Source: Xenorhabdus griffiniae
Lineage (GTDB): Bacteria; Pseudomonadota; Gammaproteobacteria; Enterobacterales; Enterobacteriaceae
Direction: 5' to 3'
Assembly (NCBI RefSeq): GCF_001028135.1
Contig: NZ_LDNM01000085.1
Coordinates: 1 to 36,905 of the forward strand
Length of the DNA: 36,905 nucleotides
A program made the position numbers and the translations under genes. Position 1 is the first letter of the stretch; each line of letters begins with the position of its first letter. The notes beneath the pieces were generated by a model. That model had not been told where the DNA came from. It ran no database searches and worked only from the letters and a program-made list of their open reading frames with translations. Positions 8,301 through 17,343 of this stretch are shown piece by piece.

Positions 8301-9305
8301 TTAGGCCCGATACTCATTTTGCCGAGTCGTGATTGCCCAGGCTATTCGTGCCAGCTTATTAGCCAGTGCACAGGCAACCACATTCGAATGTTTCTTGCTC
8401 AGTTGTGCCTTAACCCACTCGGCAAGTCTCCCATGCTGATGCTCAAGCCGCATCATAAACGCCCGGGCGCATTGAACCAGCAATCGGCGCAAATTTTTGT
8501 TGCCGCGTTTGCTGATACCCAGCAGAGTCGGTTTTCCCCCTGTACTGTATTGTCGGGGAACAAGCCCCATCGAAGCAGCAAAATCCCGGCTGCATGAAAA
8601 TTGTTTTCCGTCACCAAGCTGGGATGAAAGTAGGCTGGCGGTAATGGGTCCCACCCCCGGTATTGTCATCATGCGTTGAGTCGCGTCGTCCGCTTTGATG
8701 GACTGTTTTAATTCTAATTCCAACGTGGTTATTTGCTCGACAAGATAAAGGTAATGGGCATGTAATTTCATCAGCAAACGGCTCAGATAATCGGGCACGT
8801 CGTGTTCTGCCAGAACCAGAGATAACCGTTTAATGACCGCCTCGCCTTTTGGCAGACTGATACCAAACTCCAGCAAAAAGGCGTGCATTTGGTTAGTGGT
8901 CTTTACCTTATCTTTGATGAGTGATTCTCTGACACGATGCAGTGCTCTCATCGCCTGTTGCGTCTCCGTTCTCGGCTGGACAAAACGCATTGAGGGGCGT
9001 GATGCTGCTTCACATATCGCCTCTGCATCAACGAAATCATTTTTGTTACTTTTGACAAAAGGACAAACAAACTGCGGAGATATCAGCTTCGCATCATGGC
9101 CTAAATCAGCGATCCGGCGAGCCATAAAATGTGCACCCGCACAAGCTTCCATCACGACGGTAGTCGATGTACACCCCGCTAAAAATTCCATTAATTTTGG
9201 GCGGGTAAATTTTTTACGCAGCATAGTCTTGCCGAATTTGTCCTGACAATGGATATGGAAAGAATGCTTGCCGAGATCGATACCAATAAGGGTGACGTTT
9301 TGCAT
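8301..9305 (-). CDS. IS110-family (IS1111-type) recombinase/transposase
   Basis: A 334-residue DEDD recombinase. The N-terminal RuvC-like domain has D10 (GIDLGKHS), E53 (VVMEACAGAH) and D90/D93 (KNDFVDAEAI). The C-terminal domain has GVGPITASLL, SMGLVPRQYSTGGK with the conserved serine, and ISKRGNKNLRRLL. The length is normal and no frame break is seen, so it may be active. A palindrome ATACTCT-ATAA-AGAGTAT (9325-9342) lies just upstream of the start and could regulate it. Confidence 0.9.
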   Translation of the reverse strand: MQNVTLIGIDLGKHSFHIHCQDKFGKTMLRKKFTRPKLMEFLAGCTSTTVVMEACAGAHFMARRIADLGHDAKLISPQFVCPFVKSNKNDFVDAEAICEAASRPSMRFVQPRTETQQAMRALHRVRESLIKDKVKTTNQMHAFLLEFGISLPKGEAVIKRLSLVLAEHDVPDYLSRLLMKLHAHYLYLVEQITTLELELKQSIKADDATQRMMTIPGVGPITASLLSSQLGDGKQFSCSRDFAASMGLVPRQYSTGGKPTLLGISKRGNKNLRRLLVQCARAFMMRLEHQHGRLAEWVKAQLSKKHSNVVACALANKLARIAWAITTRQNEYRA

Positions 9306-9371
9306 GATGGACTCTCCAGAAAAAATACTCTATAAAGAGTATGGTTCACAAGGTGGGGAAGACCATCTCAT

Positions 9372-10388
9372 TAACTCCTGTAGCCTGAAAGGGAGAGCAA
9401 AATTGCGGTACATCTGCGCACTTTTGGAAGCAGATATTGTCTGACGGACGATGAAAGTTATCCTGTCACTTTATACACAGGGCAGGCTTGTCACATATAT
9501 TGAGCAGTTTTCTGCCACGTTCACCATAACCTTTTTACTTTGTACGACTTTTACCTACGCTTTAAATCACGCACGACAAACGTCCCGAAAACTTCGCGGC
9601 GTCACTTGCGTTAAAGCGAAGCGATTACCAAGTGACGTCGCCACGCGTCAACGTCCAGAGCATGTCCTGTCTGGCTTTATGACTGATTTGAACCTCATTT
9701 TACTTAGTGTCACCTCTTTCTATTAGCATTTTTATGCCTTAATTCACTTACTTAGTTTGTTTTTCACCCACTGCCTATTACAGGCTGATGCAGTAAAAAG
9801 GAGATATCACACGTCACGAATAATGAGGCGTTCATCCTGAGCTAATCAGGCACTGAACGGGGAGTACTCCACCGCAGTGCTGAGCACGTAGCGAACTCCT
9901 GCAAAAACTTAACGCAACCCACGCCCTGTATACACATTATCTGACGTACCACGGAACGGTGAACCTAACCGACACGCAGGGAATGTTTCGAAATGAGTAA
10001 AATGAGTCTGAAAATCAAAGGGGAAATACGGATAGCGAAGCGATCACGAACGAGAACAAACAACAAAGATTGACTTAGCCGTCCGTATTCTCCTCTGAGT
10101 TTATGTGCTCTTGAGAAGAATTATAGCCGTTAAACTTAGTCGTTCTGTTATTGAGTAAGGTAAAACAATCAGTTAAAGTATTCCCGCCATCAGCACAATC
10201 TAATGGTCAAGGTTTAGCAGCCTTGTGCGCTTATACACTGGTAAGATGTTTTACCAGTGTGCCTGCATTCGCCTTTTCTATGGCGGTTCAGGTGGGGGAG
10301 ACTCACGTCTCGCCGGAGTAAGCGCCGGTCTGCTAACCCTGTCTGAATCGCCACCATCAATATTAATTAATGGGAAGGGGTAGCAGGA
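9372..10388. other. Structured non-coding kilobase (possible oriT or regulatory region)
   Basis: No convincing gene is present. Several inverted repeats are visible: CGTCACTTG and CAAGTGACG within 9597-9645; GGAGTACTCC at 9861-9870; GTGCTGAGCAC at 9877-9887; AATACGGA and TCCGTATT within 10022-10093; and a perfect hairpin at 10235-10260. No relaxase or mobilisation gene is recognisable on the plasmid, so a transfer origin would have to be used in trans. The function is unknown. Confidence 0.35.
10235..10260. repeat. Perfect 10-bp-arm hairpin
   Basis: ACACTGGTAA and TTACCAGTGT are separated by GATGTT. No T run follows on either strand, so a terminator is unlikely; an operator or structured leader upstream of the Ner-like gene is possible. 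Confidence 0.5.
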
Positions 10389-10655
10389 ATGAATAACAAC
10401 ATCAGAAACGACTGGCATCAAGCAGACATAATAGCTGCACTACGCAAACGTGGTACCACCTTAGCCGCTCTCTCCCGTGAAACGGGACTCAGCTCATCAA
10501 CACTCGCCAATGCATTCAGCAGACCGTGGCCTAAAGGTGAATGGATCATCGCGGATTATCTCGGCATCCATCCATCAGAGATCTGGCCAAGTCGTTATTT
10601 TGATCAGCGTGGTCAACTTATTGAGCGCAAGATTCGCAATAAGTCACAGGAGTAA
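10389..10655 (+). CDS. Ner-like (Nlp/SfsB-type) winged helix DNA-binding regulator
   Basis: An 88-residue protein of the Mu Ner/SfsB family. It shows DWHQADIIAALRKRGTTLAAL, then the helix-turn-helix SRETGLSSSTLANAFSRPWP and the family tail IIADYLGIHPSEIWPSRYF. AGCAGGA directly before the ATG serves as ribosome site. The long, hairpin-bearing leader upstream (10100-10388) suggests regulation. A strong terminator follows at 10704-10762. It lies just ahead of the partition region, but nothing shows that it controls parAB. Its own target is unknown. Confidence 0.8.
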   Translation: MNNNIRNDWHQADIIAALRKRGTTLAALSRETGLSSSTLANAFSRPWPKGEWIIADYLGIHPSEIWPSRYFDQRGQLIERKIRNKSQE

Positions 10656-10703
10656 CCCATCTTCGTTTTTTAGTCAGTTTGTGAAAATGTATATTTTAAT
10701 ATG

Positions 10704-10762
10704 AAGCCGTGAGATTTAAATGGCAGCCTGATTTGGCCATTTTTAAACTCCACGGCTTTTTT
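10704..10762 (+). terminator. Rho-independent terminator after the Ner-like gene
   Basis: AAGCCGTG (10704-10711) pairs with CACGGCTT ending near 10758, with more pairing inside (AAATGGC with GGCCATTTTT), then TTTTTT. A long stem with a U tract makes this confident. Confidence 0.8.
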
Positions 10763-10779
10763 GATTTATTTTGACTTTG

Positions 10780-10799
10780 TACACTATCTTACACTATCT
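10780..10799. repeat. Tandem 10-bp repeat TACACTATCT, two copies
   Basis: TACACTATCT occurs twice head to tail just after the terminator and about 110 bp before the left parS-like site. It could be a protein-binding site; two copies are too few to call an iteron array. Confidence 0.4.
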
Positions 10800-10911
10800 G
10801 CAACCATATATTCGTTGCTATGTTTACCAGCTCTCCTTTTTTATGTGGAATTTTGTGATCTCTCAATAGCTCACCTGATAAGCTGATTGAACCAGTACAC
10901 AAGATTCCATC

Positions 10912-10961
10912 ATTTCAATCCCTGAAATCGATGCGAAATTTTGGCGATTTCACCCTGAAAT
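10912..10961. promoter_or_regulatory. parS: P1-type parS centromere site, left copy
   Basis: The core 10935-10961 is the exact reverse complement of 13360-13386, downstream of parB. It holds the ParB box elements known from P1: TGGCGA (complement of the TCGCCA B-box) at 10942-10947 next to ATTTCAC at 10947-10953 and TGAAAT. A further inverted pair of A-box-like heptamers (ATTTCA and TGAAAT, 10912-10928) lies to its left. ParB should bind here. P1 has parS only downstream of parB, so this upstream site is an extra. Confidence 0.75.
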
Positions 10962-11069
10962 TTCTCATTAAATTACTTTTAAAACAATAAGATAACCATT
11001 AAATACTATGGAGAAAAATAAACAAAATAAAGCGTTTTTCAATTTAAAAAATTTACATTTATAGTTTTA

Positions 11070-11103
11070 TGTAGGATATTTAAATAAAATCTAAAAACCT
11101 ACA
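11070..11103. promoter_or_regulatory. Candidate parAB operator
   Basis: TGTAGG (11070-11075) and CCTACA (11098-11103) form an inverted pair 15 bp ahead of the parA start. ParA proteins with an N-terminal extension, as here, repress their own operon by binding a site in this place. The arms are short, so this is tentative. Confidence 0.4.
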
Positions 11104-11117
11104 CATATGGTAAAAAC

Positions 11118-12335
11118 ATGAATGAAACCTATAAACAATTAGATAAGGTTGCGCAAAGGTCAGTTCGTCTACTCCAGTCGCTCAGTGACCAAATCCAAAG
11201 CCAAAAGCTGGAGCTGAGTAAAACAGCTTATTATCAAACGTATTCAAAAGCGGCTCTCGCAAAATTACCAAAGTTAACACGTGCCAGCGTGGATTATGCC
11301 GTTAACGAAATGGAAGCGAAGGGATATGTATTTGGCAAGAAGCAAGCAGGTTCTTCATCCAAGTACGCGATGACAATTGAGAACATCATAGATCTGTACC
11401 ATCACAGAGGCGTTCCCAAATACCGGGATCGCTATCATGAAGCATTGACCTTCTTTATCGGTAATTTAAAGGGGGGAGTATCTAAAACCGTCAGTACAGT
11501 TTCTCTGGCACATGCATTACGCACTCATCCACACCTGATTTTCGAAGACCTTAGGATCTTGGTTATCGACCTTGACCCACAAGCATCGGCAACCATGTTC
11601 CTTGATCATAAACAGTCTATCGGTTCTGTTGATACAACATCAGCCCAAGCCATGCTGCAAAATGTTTCGCGTGAAGAGTTACTATCTGAATTTATTACAT
11701 CCTCAGTCGTTGCAGGCGTAGACATTATTCCGGCATCCATTGAAGACGCATTCATCGCATCACGTTGGGAAGAACTCTGCGCAGAACATTTGTCAAACCA
11801 GAACATCTATACCGTCCTTCGCGAGAATATCATCGATAAAGTGAAACACGATTACGACTTCATCTTTATCGACAGCGGACCACACTTGGACTCTTTTCTG
11901 TCTAACGCGATCGCCGCCGCAGACTTTCTTATGACTCCAATCCCACCCGCACAAGTGGATTTCCACAGTACACTGAAATATCTTGCTCGCTTGCCGGAGC
12001 TGATAGAAATGATCGAATCAACAGGTGCATCAACTCGGTTCAGCGGTAACATCGGCTTTATGTCCAAGTTAGTGAATAAAACTGATCACAAGCTGTGTCA
12101 TAGCCTGGCAAAAGAGATTTTTGGTGGTGACATGCTTGATTTCGCTATCCCGCGACTGGACGGGTTCGAGCGTTGTGGAGAGTCTTTTGACACCGTAATT
12201 TCTGCAAACCCAGCCACGTATATCGGCAGTGGGGAAGCACTGAAGAATGCGAAAACAGCCGCAGAAGACTTCGCCAAAGCCGTTTTTGACCGAATTGAAT
12301 TCATCAGAGTTAACAGGGGCAACAATGCAAGATAA
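11118..12335 (+). CDS. parA: Plasmid partition ATPase ParA (P1/P7 type Ia)
   Basis: A 405-residue type Ia ParA. An N-terminal DNA-binding extension (about residues 1-100, with a helix-turn-helix around KAALAKLPKLTRASVDYAVNE) is followed by the ATPase domain. That domain has the deviant Walker A KGGVSKT at 118-124, DLDPQAS at 151-157 and FIFIDSGPHLD. It uses ATP to move ParB-parS complexes over the nucleoid, and the N-terminal domain represses the operon. It overlaps parB by 11 bp. Flanking parS sites and the parB partner make the assignment firm. It looks intact. Confidence 0.95.
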   Translation: MNETYKQLDKVAQRSVRLLQSLSDQIQSQKLELSKTAYYQTYSKAALAKLPKLTRASVDYAVNEMEAKGYVFGKKQAGSSSKYAMTIENIIDLYHHRGVPKYRDRYHEALTFFIGNLKGGVSKTVSTVSLAHALRTHPHLIFEDLRILVIDLDPQASATMFLDHKQSIGSVDTTSAQAMLQNVSREELLSEFITSSVVAGVDIIPASIEDAFIASRWEELCAEHLSNQNIYTVLRENIIDKVKHDYDFIFIDSGPHLDSFLSNAIAAADFLMTPIPPAQVDFHSTLKYLARLPELIEMIESTGASTRFSGNIGFMSKLVNKTDHKLCHSLAKEIFGGDMLDFAIPRLDGFERCGESFDTVISANPATYIGSGEALKNAKTAAEDFAKAVFDRIEFIRVNRGNNAR

Positions 12336-13305
12336 AAAACGTCCAACTATCGGAAGAACATTCAATTCAGTATCCCTGGATACGCCGGCGGAAAACCAAA
12401 CTGCAGAACAGCGTTTCACACTGGCTTCGGGTCAAACTGCCATATTTCAACTAGAGCACATCCCAGCCGATAAACTTGAGTCTGAAACCACCGTTAATTT
12501 TTTGGTTAACGGACGGGATCAAAGCGCACTGACAAAAGAATCTGTCAGCGACATCATGCGCACCATCAATCTTCAACAATTCTTCCCGGCAATCGGTCGT
12601 CGTATTGATGGCAAGATAGAGATTTTGGATGGTTCACGCAGACGTGCCGCCGCTATTTTCTGTGGTGTTGGTCTGGATACCCTAGTCACGAACACAAACA
12701 TAAGTGCGGATGACGCAAGACAACTTGCCGCTGATATCCAAACTGCAAGAGAGCACAACATTCGTGAAGTCGGTTTGCGTTTGATTCAGTTGCGAGAAGG
12801 GGGAATGACACAGAAAGAAATTGCTGAGTCTAATAATATGTCACAAGCTAAGGTGACTCGCGCAATCCAGTGTGCTTCAGTACCTAATGATATTGTTGCC
12901 GTATTCCCTGTTATCGCAGAACTGAGCTATCCAGATTATAAAGCGCTTTTGGACGTCACCGTTGACATCAAGAAAAACAACCTTTCGATTGATGAAATAG
13001 TCGGCTGTGTGCGTGATGAAATCCAGCATATAGATAAAAACAAGCCAGTTGCTCCCGACAAAATGAAATCAATCATCATCAAGCTGTTTAAAGAGTTTAG
13101 CAGCAACAAGGCAAAAAAATCCACAGCAGAAAAACAGCAGGTAAGCTCTCTTTGGGACTTCAAAGATAAGAATTCATTTGCCCGCAAACGGATTAAAGAC
13201 AGATCCGTGAGCTTTGAATTTAACCGCGTACCAAAAGGATTCGAGGAAGAACTGGAAAAAATGATTCAGGTGTTAATGCGAAAACACTTCAATTTAAACG
13301 AATAA
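12325..13305 (+). CDS. parB: Partition protein ParB (P1/P7 type)
   Basis: A 326-residue centromere-binding protein. The start is the ATG at 12325, which follows CAGGGGCAACA and overlaps the end of parA; a longer upstream frame is not needed. It shows the ParB/Spo0J-like segment (QQFFPAIGRRIDGKIEILDGSRR) and a helix-turn-helix (MTQKEIAESNNMSQAKVTRA). A basic linker and a C-terminal dimer domain follow. P1 ParB contacts A-boxes through the HTH and B-boxes through the C-terminal domain; both box types are present at 10935 and 13360. Length is close to P1 ParB. Confidence 0.93.
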   Translation: MQDKKRPTIGRTFNSVSLDTPAENQTAEQRFTLASGQTAIFQLEHIPADKLESETTVNFLVNGRDQSALTKESVSDIMRTINLQQFFPAIGRRIDGKIEILDGSRRRAAAIFCGVGLDTLVTNTNISADDARQLAADIQTAREHNIREVGLRLIQLREGGMTQKEIAESNNMSQAKVTRAIQCASVPNDIVAVFPVIAELSYPDYKALLDVTVDIKKNNLSIDEIVGCVRDEIQHIDKNKPVAPDKMKSIIIKLFKEFSSNKAKKSTAEKQQVSSLWDFKDKNSFARKRIKDRSVSFEFNRVPKGFEEELEKMIQVLMRKHFNLNE

Positions 13306-13359
13306 TTCGCCAATCAATTTTACTTGTAACAAAATGATTTTATTGTGTTTATTTGAAAG

Positions 13360-13386
13360 ATTTCAGGGTGAAATCGCCAAAATTTC
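13360..13386. promoter_or_regulatory. parS: P1-type parS centromere site, right copy
   Basis: It begins ATTTCAGGGTGAAATCGCCA and ends AAATTTC. Two facing A-boxes are followed by a TCGCCA B-box (13374-13379) and a further ATTTCA. This closely follows the right arm of P1 parS and sits 55 bp after parB, the usual place. It is the exact inverse of 10935-10961. An IS982 begins about 80 bp further on. Confidence 0.8.
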
Positions 13387-13467
13387 ATAGTAGAAGAGCT
13401 GATTATCAAATTTCGGCTCAGAACCTCCATTTGGAGATGATTTATCCGAAAAGTTAAAAAATAGTAA

Positions 13468-14451
13468 TTAACCTGAGCTTCGCTTAAGAAGGGAACTAAA
13501 GTGCCTGAGGCACGATCAAAGTTTTTGCTAAAGAAAACAAAATGGTGGAGATCCTCAGGCATGTATAATTTAGAAAAACTTTACTGCTGCGTCGATGACT
13601 TTTGCCAAAAATTTATCCCTCTCTGGCATCAACAACTCATTGAAAACGGATTACGTAAACGGCACCGCGAAGTTTCCCTTTCTCTCAGCGAAGTCATGAT
13701 GATCCTCATTTTATTCCACATGAGCCATTATCGTGATTTTAAAACGTTTTATAATAAACATGTAAAACAATACTTTAATGCCGATTTTCCCGGATTAGTC
13801 AGCTATACTCGCATGCTCACTCTGAAGAAAAGGGCTCTTATTCCTTTATGCGCTTTTCTTTCGTCACGCAAGGCGAAAACCCAGGGGATCGCTTTTATTG
13901 ATTCCACCAAAATTGCCGTTTGTCATAACCTTCGAATTCCCCGCCATCGAGTATTTGAGGGCGTTGCACAACGAGGAAAAACCAGTACGGGCTGGTTTTA
14001 TGGCTTTAAACTTCATCTGGTCATTAATGATTGCGGTGAACTTTTGGCCGTGAACTTAACCACAGGAAATACGGATGATCGTCACCCTGTTAAAGCGCTG
14101 GCAAAAGGGTTAACGGGATGTTTATATGGCGATAAAGGGTATTTATCACGGGCTTTATGCGATGAGTTGGAAGCGGAAGGAGTCACGTTAATCACCCATG
14201 TCCGGAGTAACATGAAAGCTAAAGCGTTATCTCTCTGGGATAGGTTAATGTTAAGACGGCGATTTTTGATAGAAACGGTCATCGACCAACTCAATAATAT
14301 TTCTCAGATAGAGCATTCAAGACATCGCAGTCAGCTTGGTTTTCTGCTGGAAATTGCCGCGGGTCTCATTGCTTATACATTCCAACCTAAAAAACCGAGC
14401 TTGAATTTACGGGATAATGATATCGCTATTCTTAAACGAAGCTGAGGTTAA
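13468..14451 (+). mobile_element. IS982-family element A (complete)
   Basis: The ends 13468-13490 and 14429-14451 are 23-bp inverted repeats differing at two positions (tips TTAACCTGAGC and GCTGAGGTTAA). They enclose one intact transposase. The size, just under 1 kb, is normal for IS982. No clear target duplication is seen. It sits between parS and the GNAT gene. Confidence 0.85.
13561..14445 (+). CDS. IS982-family transposase
   Basis: A DDE transposase of 294 residues counted from the ATG at 13561; twenty further in-frame codons lie upstream but cover the IS end. Catalytic residues by motif are D114 (AFIDSTKIAV), D191 (LYGDKGYL) and E238 (RFLIETVIDQL). The frame is unbroken and the end repeats are good, so this copy may be active. 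It is only distantly related to the other two IS982-type elements here (edge-spanning, and 25.9-26.6 kb). Confidence 0.9.
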   Translation: MYNLEKLYCCVDDFCQKFIPLWHQQLIENGLRKRHREVSLSLSEVMMILILFHMSHYRDFKTFYNKHVKQYFNADFPGLVSYTRMLTLKKRALIPLCAFLSSRKAKTQGIAFIDSTKIAVCHNLRIPRHRVFEGVAQRGKTSTGWFYGFKLHLVINDCGELLAVNLTTGNTDDRHPVKALAKGLTGCLYGDKGYLSRALCDELEAEGVTLITHVRSNMKAKALSLWDRLMLRRRFLIETVIDQLNNISQIEHSRHRSQLGFLLEIAAGLIAYTFQPKKPSLNLRDNDIAILKRS

Positions 14452-14452
14452 C

Positions 14453-15064
14453 TCAGTTAACTGAATCAAGGGAAATGACTTCCCATTTACCGAACAATGT
14501 TAAACCGGCAGCTTTAGCCAGTGCCGCAGAAACGAGATTATCAAGCTGGCACCTGAACTGAGGTTCATACCCCTGAGTACAGGCATGCTGACTGATTGCG
14601 CGTACCACTTTTCGGGCATAACCTTTACTGCGGAAAGATTCCAGCGTCAGTACGCCCATATCAGCAAGTTGCGAATCATTCCACGGGTACATGCTGGCGG
14701 CGCTGACCAGATGGTTTTGCTCATCAAAAGCGCCGAATACTAACCAGTGATCCAGCTCAACATAGGCGTTGTCCAAGTCCTGCTCCGACGCTGATACCTG
14801 AAATGCCGAGAAGATTTCACCATCTTGCTTTTCCGTCAGTTGACGCTGCATATTGCCTGAATGTTCCTGCAATAATTGGCACTTTTCTGTGTCTGGAAAA
14901 TAAAAAATATAGTCAGCGCCATGCAAAGTCATATTCGCCTGATTTAATTTCTGGCGAAAAATAGATTCATACATTTTCTCCTGATGATAAAGCCCTGCTT
15001 TTTCAGCCATCTCTGGCGTCAGAACTGCCATAACCCTGCCATCACTGGTTTCCAGTACCATCAC
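14453..15064 (-). CDS. GNAT-family N-acetyltransferase (amber codon upstream of start)
   Basis: A 203-residue protein. Its C-terminal half has the GNAT acetyl-CoA region: LVSAASMYPWN, then MGVLTLESFRSKGYARKVV and the FRCQLDNLVSAALAKAAG helix. The substrate is unknown. The frame continues upstream to an ATG at 15187 with sensible coding (MMLGEDILYQDDVFTIITNT) but is cut by TAG at 15074-15076. Either the original protein of about 240 residues is disrupted, or translation restarts at GTG 15064, which has AGGA 7 bases upstream. The gene abuts IS982 A. Domain call is good; integrity is doubtful. Confidence 0.7.
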   Translation of the reverse strand: MMVLETSDGRVMAVLTPEMAEKAGLYHQEKMYESIFRQKLNQANMTLHGADYIFYFPDTEKCQLLQEHSGNMQRQLTEKQDGEIFSAFQVSASEQDLDNAYVELDHWLVFGAFDEQNHLVSAASMYPWNDSQLADMGVLTLESFRSKGYARKVVRAISQHACTQGYEPQFRCQLDNLVSAALAKAAGLTLFGKWEVISLDSVN

Positions 15065-15187
15065 GCGATCATCCTATGCCAACCGGGTATTGGTGATGAT
15101 AGTAAAAACATCATCCTGATAAAGGATATCTTCACCCAACATCATAGCCTGCCAGAAATCAGTTATTGTTTTTGAAAATAAAGGCAT

Positions 15188-15480
15188 ACTTTTTACTCAC
15201 GTGGATTGACTTATATAAAATGAAGAATCCCGCCGTAAGCAACGGGGAATATGACCCCGAGAGATTGATACGCATCACCTTTGCCGCTTAATTAAACTGA
15301 GAAATTTTGGGGTCAATAGATATTCGGGGATGCGTGCCTATACTGCTCAAAAAATCACAAAGTGTCACTATTCATTAATGTATTATTTGTGCACTGATTA
15401 TCATTAATAACAACTGACTGGTGAGTTATTGCGTTGGTAAATCTGAAAAAATTCCGGAACAGCAACCAGCGTTGATTTGG
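15188..15480. other. Non-coding stretch
   Basis: No gene is seen. GGGGTCAATAGATATTCGGGG near 15298-15318 is GC-richer than its surroundings but matches nothing recognised. Confidence 0.3.
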
Positions 15481-15608
15481 CTATCCAGCCGTGACCTCGT
15501 TGTTTTTTAAAATCAAAATAATCCCGATAATTTGCCCCAGTTCAACCGCAGGCAGTGAAGCGATTTCCTGCAAATAGGTGCGAAGTTCAACAATTTGCTT
15601 GGGTTTGA
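15481..15608 (-). pseudogene. C-terminal fragment of an unrecognised gene
   Basis: An open minus-strand frame of about 42 codons without a start ends at TAG (15483-15481). The readable part (KPKQIVELRTYLQEI, then LPAVELGQIIGIILILKNNE) looks protein-like and joins the group II intron remnant directly. It is not recognised. It may be the target gene's end or another scrap. Confidence 0.25.
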
Positions 15609-15865
15609 ACCCTGTATCCTGTAGCTGTACGTTCAGGCCAAGAAAGTCGGTCTCGAAAGAAGGAGAGCTGTCGGTGAATTTCCTGCCAGCAATGAGTGCC
15701 AGGGCTGCGAAGGCAATCCGGCAGACAGTACGGGGCTGGGATTTTAGTCACAAAACCCCGTTGTCGCTGGAAGTCATGGCACATTGGATCAATCCCATGT
15801 TACGAGGTTGGATTAAGTACTATGGGCGCTTTTATCGGTCAGCAATGGACCGTATAGCCAGTCAG

Positions 15866-17343
15866 GTAACTTTTTCACCCATGAAAAAGAAGAAGCACTT
15901 TACCGCTGAGCCACCCAAAGTGAGCAACATCAGCGAAGCCAATGCCCTTATCCGGGAGCTCTGGGCCAAACTTCGAGAATACGAAGACCGGCTGTCACTG
16001 AGTTCGCGTAATTCCTCGCGTTCCCCGTCCAGTGATACGCCTCAGGCACGGGCTGAACGGCAAAAGTTAAAAGCCCTGGTCGCCGAAATCAGGCTGGCGT
16101 TCAGCCAGGCCACACAGGGCACCGCAGACCACTGAGTGCATTGAAAGACACGGATACGATCGTTCGCTGTCTGCCCGATGACGGTTGTACCCTTTGTGGC
16201 GGGCATGTCGAGCCGAATACGACCCCGACCTATCGTCATCAGGTGTTCGAACTGCCCAAAATCTCCCTGGATATCACCGAATATCAACTGTTTCATGGCC
16301 GCTGTCAGCGTTGTCATCACACCGTCCGGGCTACGTTACCCGACGATGCGCCTTCCGGACAACTGGGGCCCCGTTTGATGAGCCAGATGGCGGTTTTGTC
16401 GGGACAATACCATCTGAGCATCAGTAAGATACAGCGCCTGATCCGGGACACTTATGGCATCCACTTTTCCACGGGCCTTATCTCTGAAGCGCAGGGGCGG
16501 ATCAGTTCAATGTTGACGCCGCTGCATCAGGCGTTAGGGCATTATGTCAGGCAATCTGCGGTTATCCATGTTGACGAAACGCCCCATCAACGCAACGGAG
16601 AAGCGGCCATCCGCTGGGTCTGGCTGCTCAGCGGCAGCAAGGCGGTTTACCAGAAAATCCGCGCTTACCGTAATACGGAAACGGCCAAATCGCTGCTGGG
16701 CGAGACAACCCCATCGGTTATCGTGACTGACCAGTGCGCCAGCTATCACTGGCTGGCCCCATCCCGACATCAGTTCTGCTGGGCGCACATCACCCGCAAC
16801 CTGCAACAGATGGCCGATTACAGCGGGGCGGGCTGACCGCGTTTATCGGTCAACGACTGGTTTTGCTCTGCCACAGTGTGTTCCGCACCCAACACCGCTA
16901 TGAAAATCAGAACATTGACGAAGCACACTGGCACAATCGCACAATCGCCTGTCCAGACTCAGGAAAAGCCTGATGAGCTGGCTGAGAAAGGGAGAACAGG
17001 TTCCGGCCTCCCGTTATGCCGGCAGGTGTGCTTATATTCTTAAGCATGAAGCGGGATTATGGGTTTTTCTCCATCATAAAAACATCCCGTTGACCAACAA
17101 CGAGGCGGAGCGGTGCCTGCGTGGCAGTGTGATCATGCGAGAAATCTGCTTTGGGACAAATTCCTATCGGGGTGAACAGTACCGCTCCCGACTGCTGTCG
17201 GTGGTGGAAACCTGCAAACAACGGGGATTATCGGCACTGGATGTACTCAGTGAAGTCGCGACAGCGGTGACCCGAAAACAGCCCTATCCGGATGTCTTTA
17301 ATCTGCTTCCCTACTAGTCAATACAGGGCTGGTGAATGGTTAC
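15866..17343 (+). mobile_element. IS66-family element A inside the intron
   Basis: The left tip GTAACTTTTTCACC (15866) and the right tip GGTGAATGGTTAC (ending 17343) are inverted; GTAA tips are typical of IS66. The 1478-bp element carries only a tnpC-type gene and no tnpA or tnpB. Flanks share GTCA but no clean 8-bp duplication. Confidence 0.75.
15881..17317 (+). pseudogene. tnpC: IS66-family transposase TnpC, three frameshifts
   Basis: The start ATG at 15881 gives the N-terminal coiled-coil part (EANALIRELWAKLREYEDRL, then SRNSSRSPSSDTPQ). The frame breaks near 16065. The Zn-ribbon (CTLCGGH and CQRCHH) and catalytic part follow one frame over, with HVDETPHQRN and VTDQCASYHW. It breaks again near 16826 and near 16945. 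The last piece has the catalytic glutamate in PLTNNEAERCLRG. All catalytic residues survive but no single protein can be made. The first frameshift is shared with the second IS66 copy at 28.1 kb. Confidence 0.85.

Larger units (their letters stand above)
8021..9371 (-). mobile_element. IS110-family element, IS1111 group
   Basis: ATGGTCTTCCCC at 8026-8037 and GGGGAAGACCAT at 9355-9366 are a perfect 12-bp inverted pair. Subterminal inverted repeats are typical of the IS1111 branch of IS110. The pair encloses one recombinase gene (8301-9305, minus) with a long non-coding stretch after its stop. Outer edges are set a few bases beyond the repeats and are approximate. The 8021-8095 end recurs at about 35331-35410. 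Confidence 0.75.

Noticed and set aside
15298..15330. GGGGTC-starting sequence considered as a Tn3 tip
   Set aside because: It does not end in the TAAG-type close at 38 bp and shares no internal word with the real tips.
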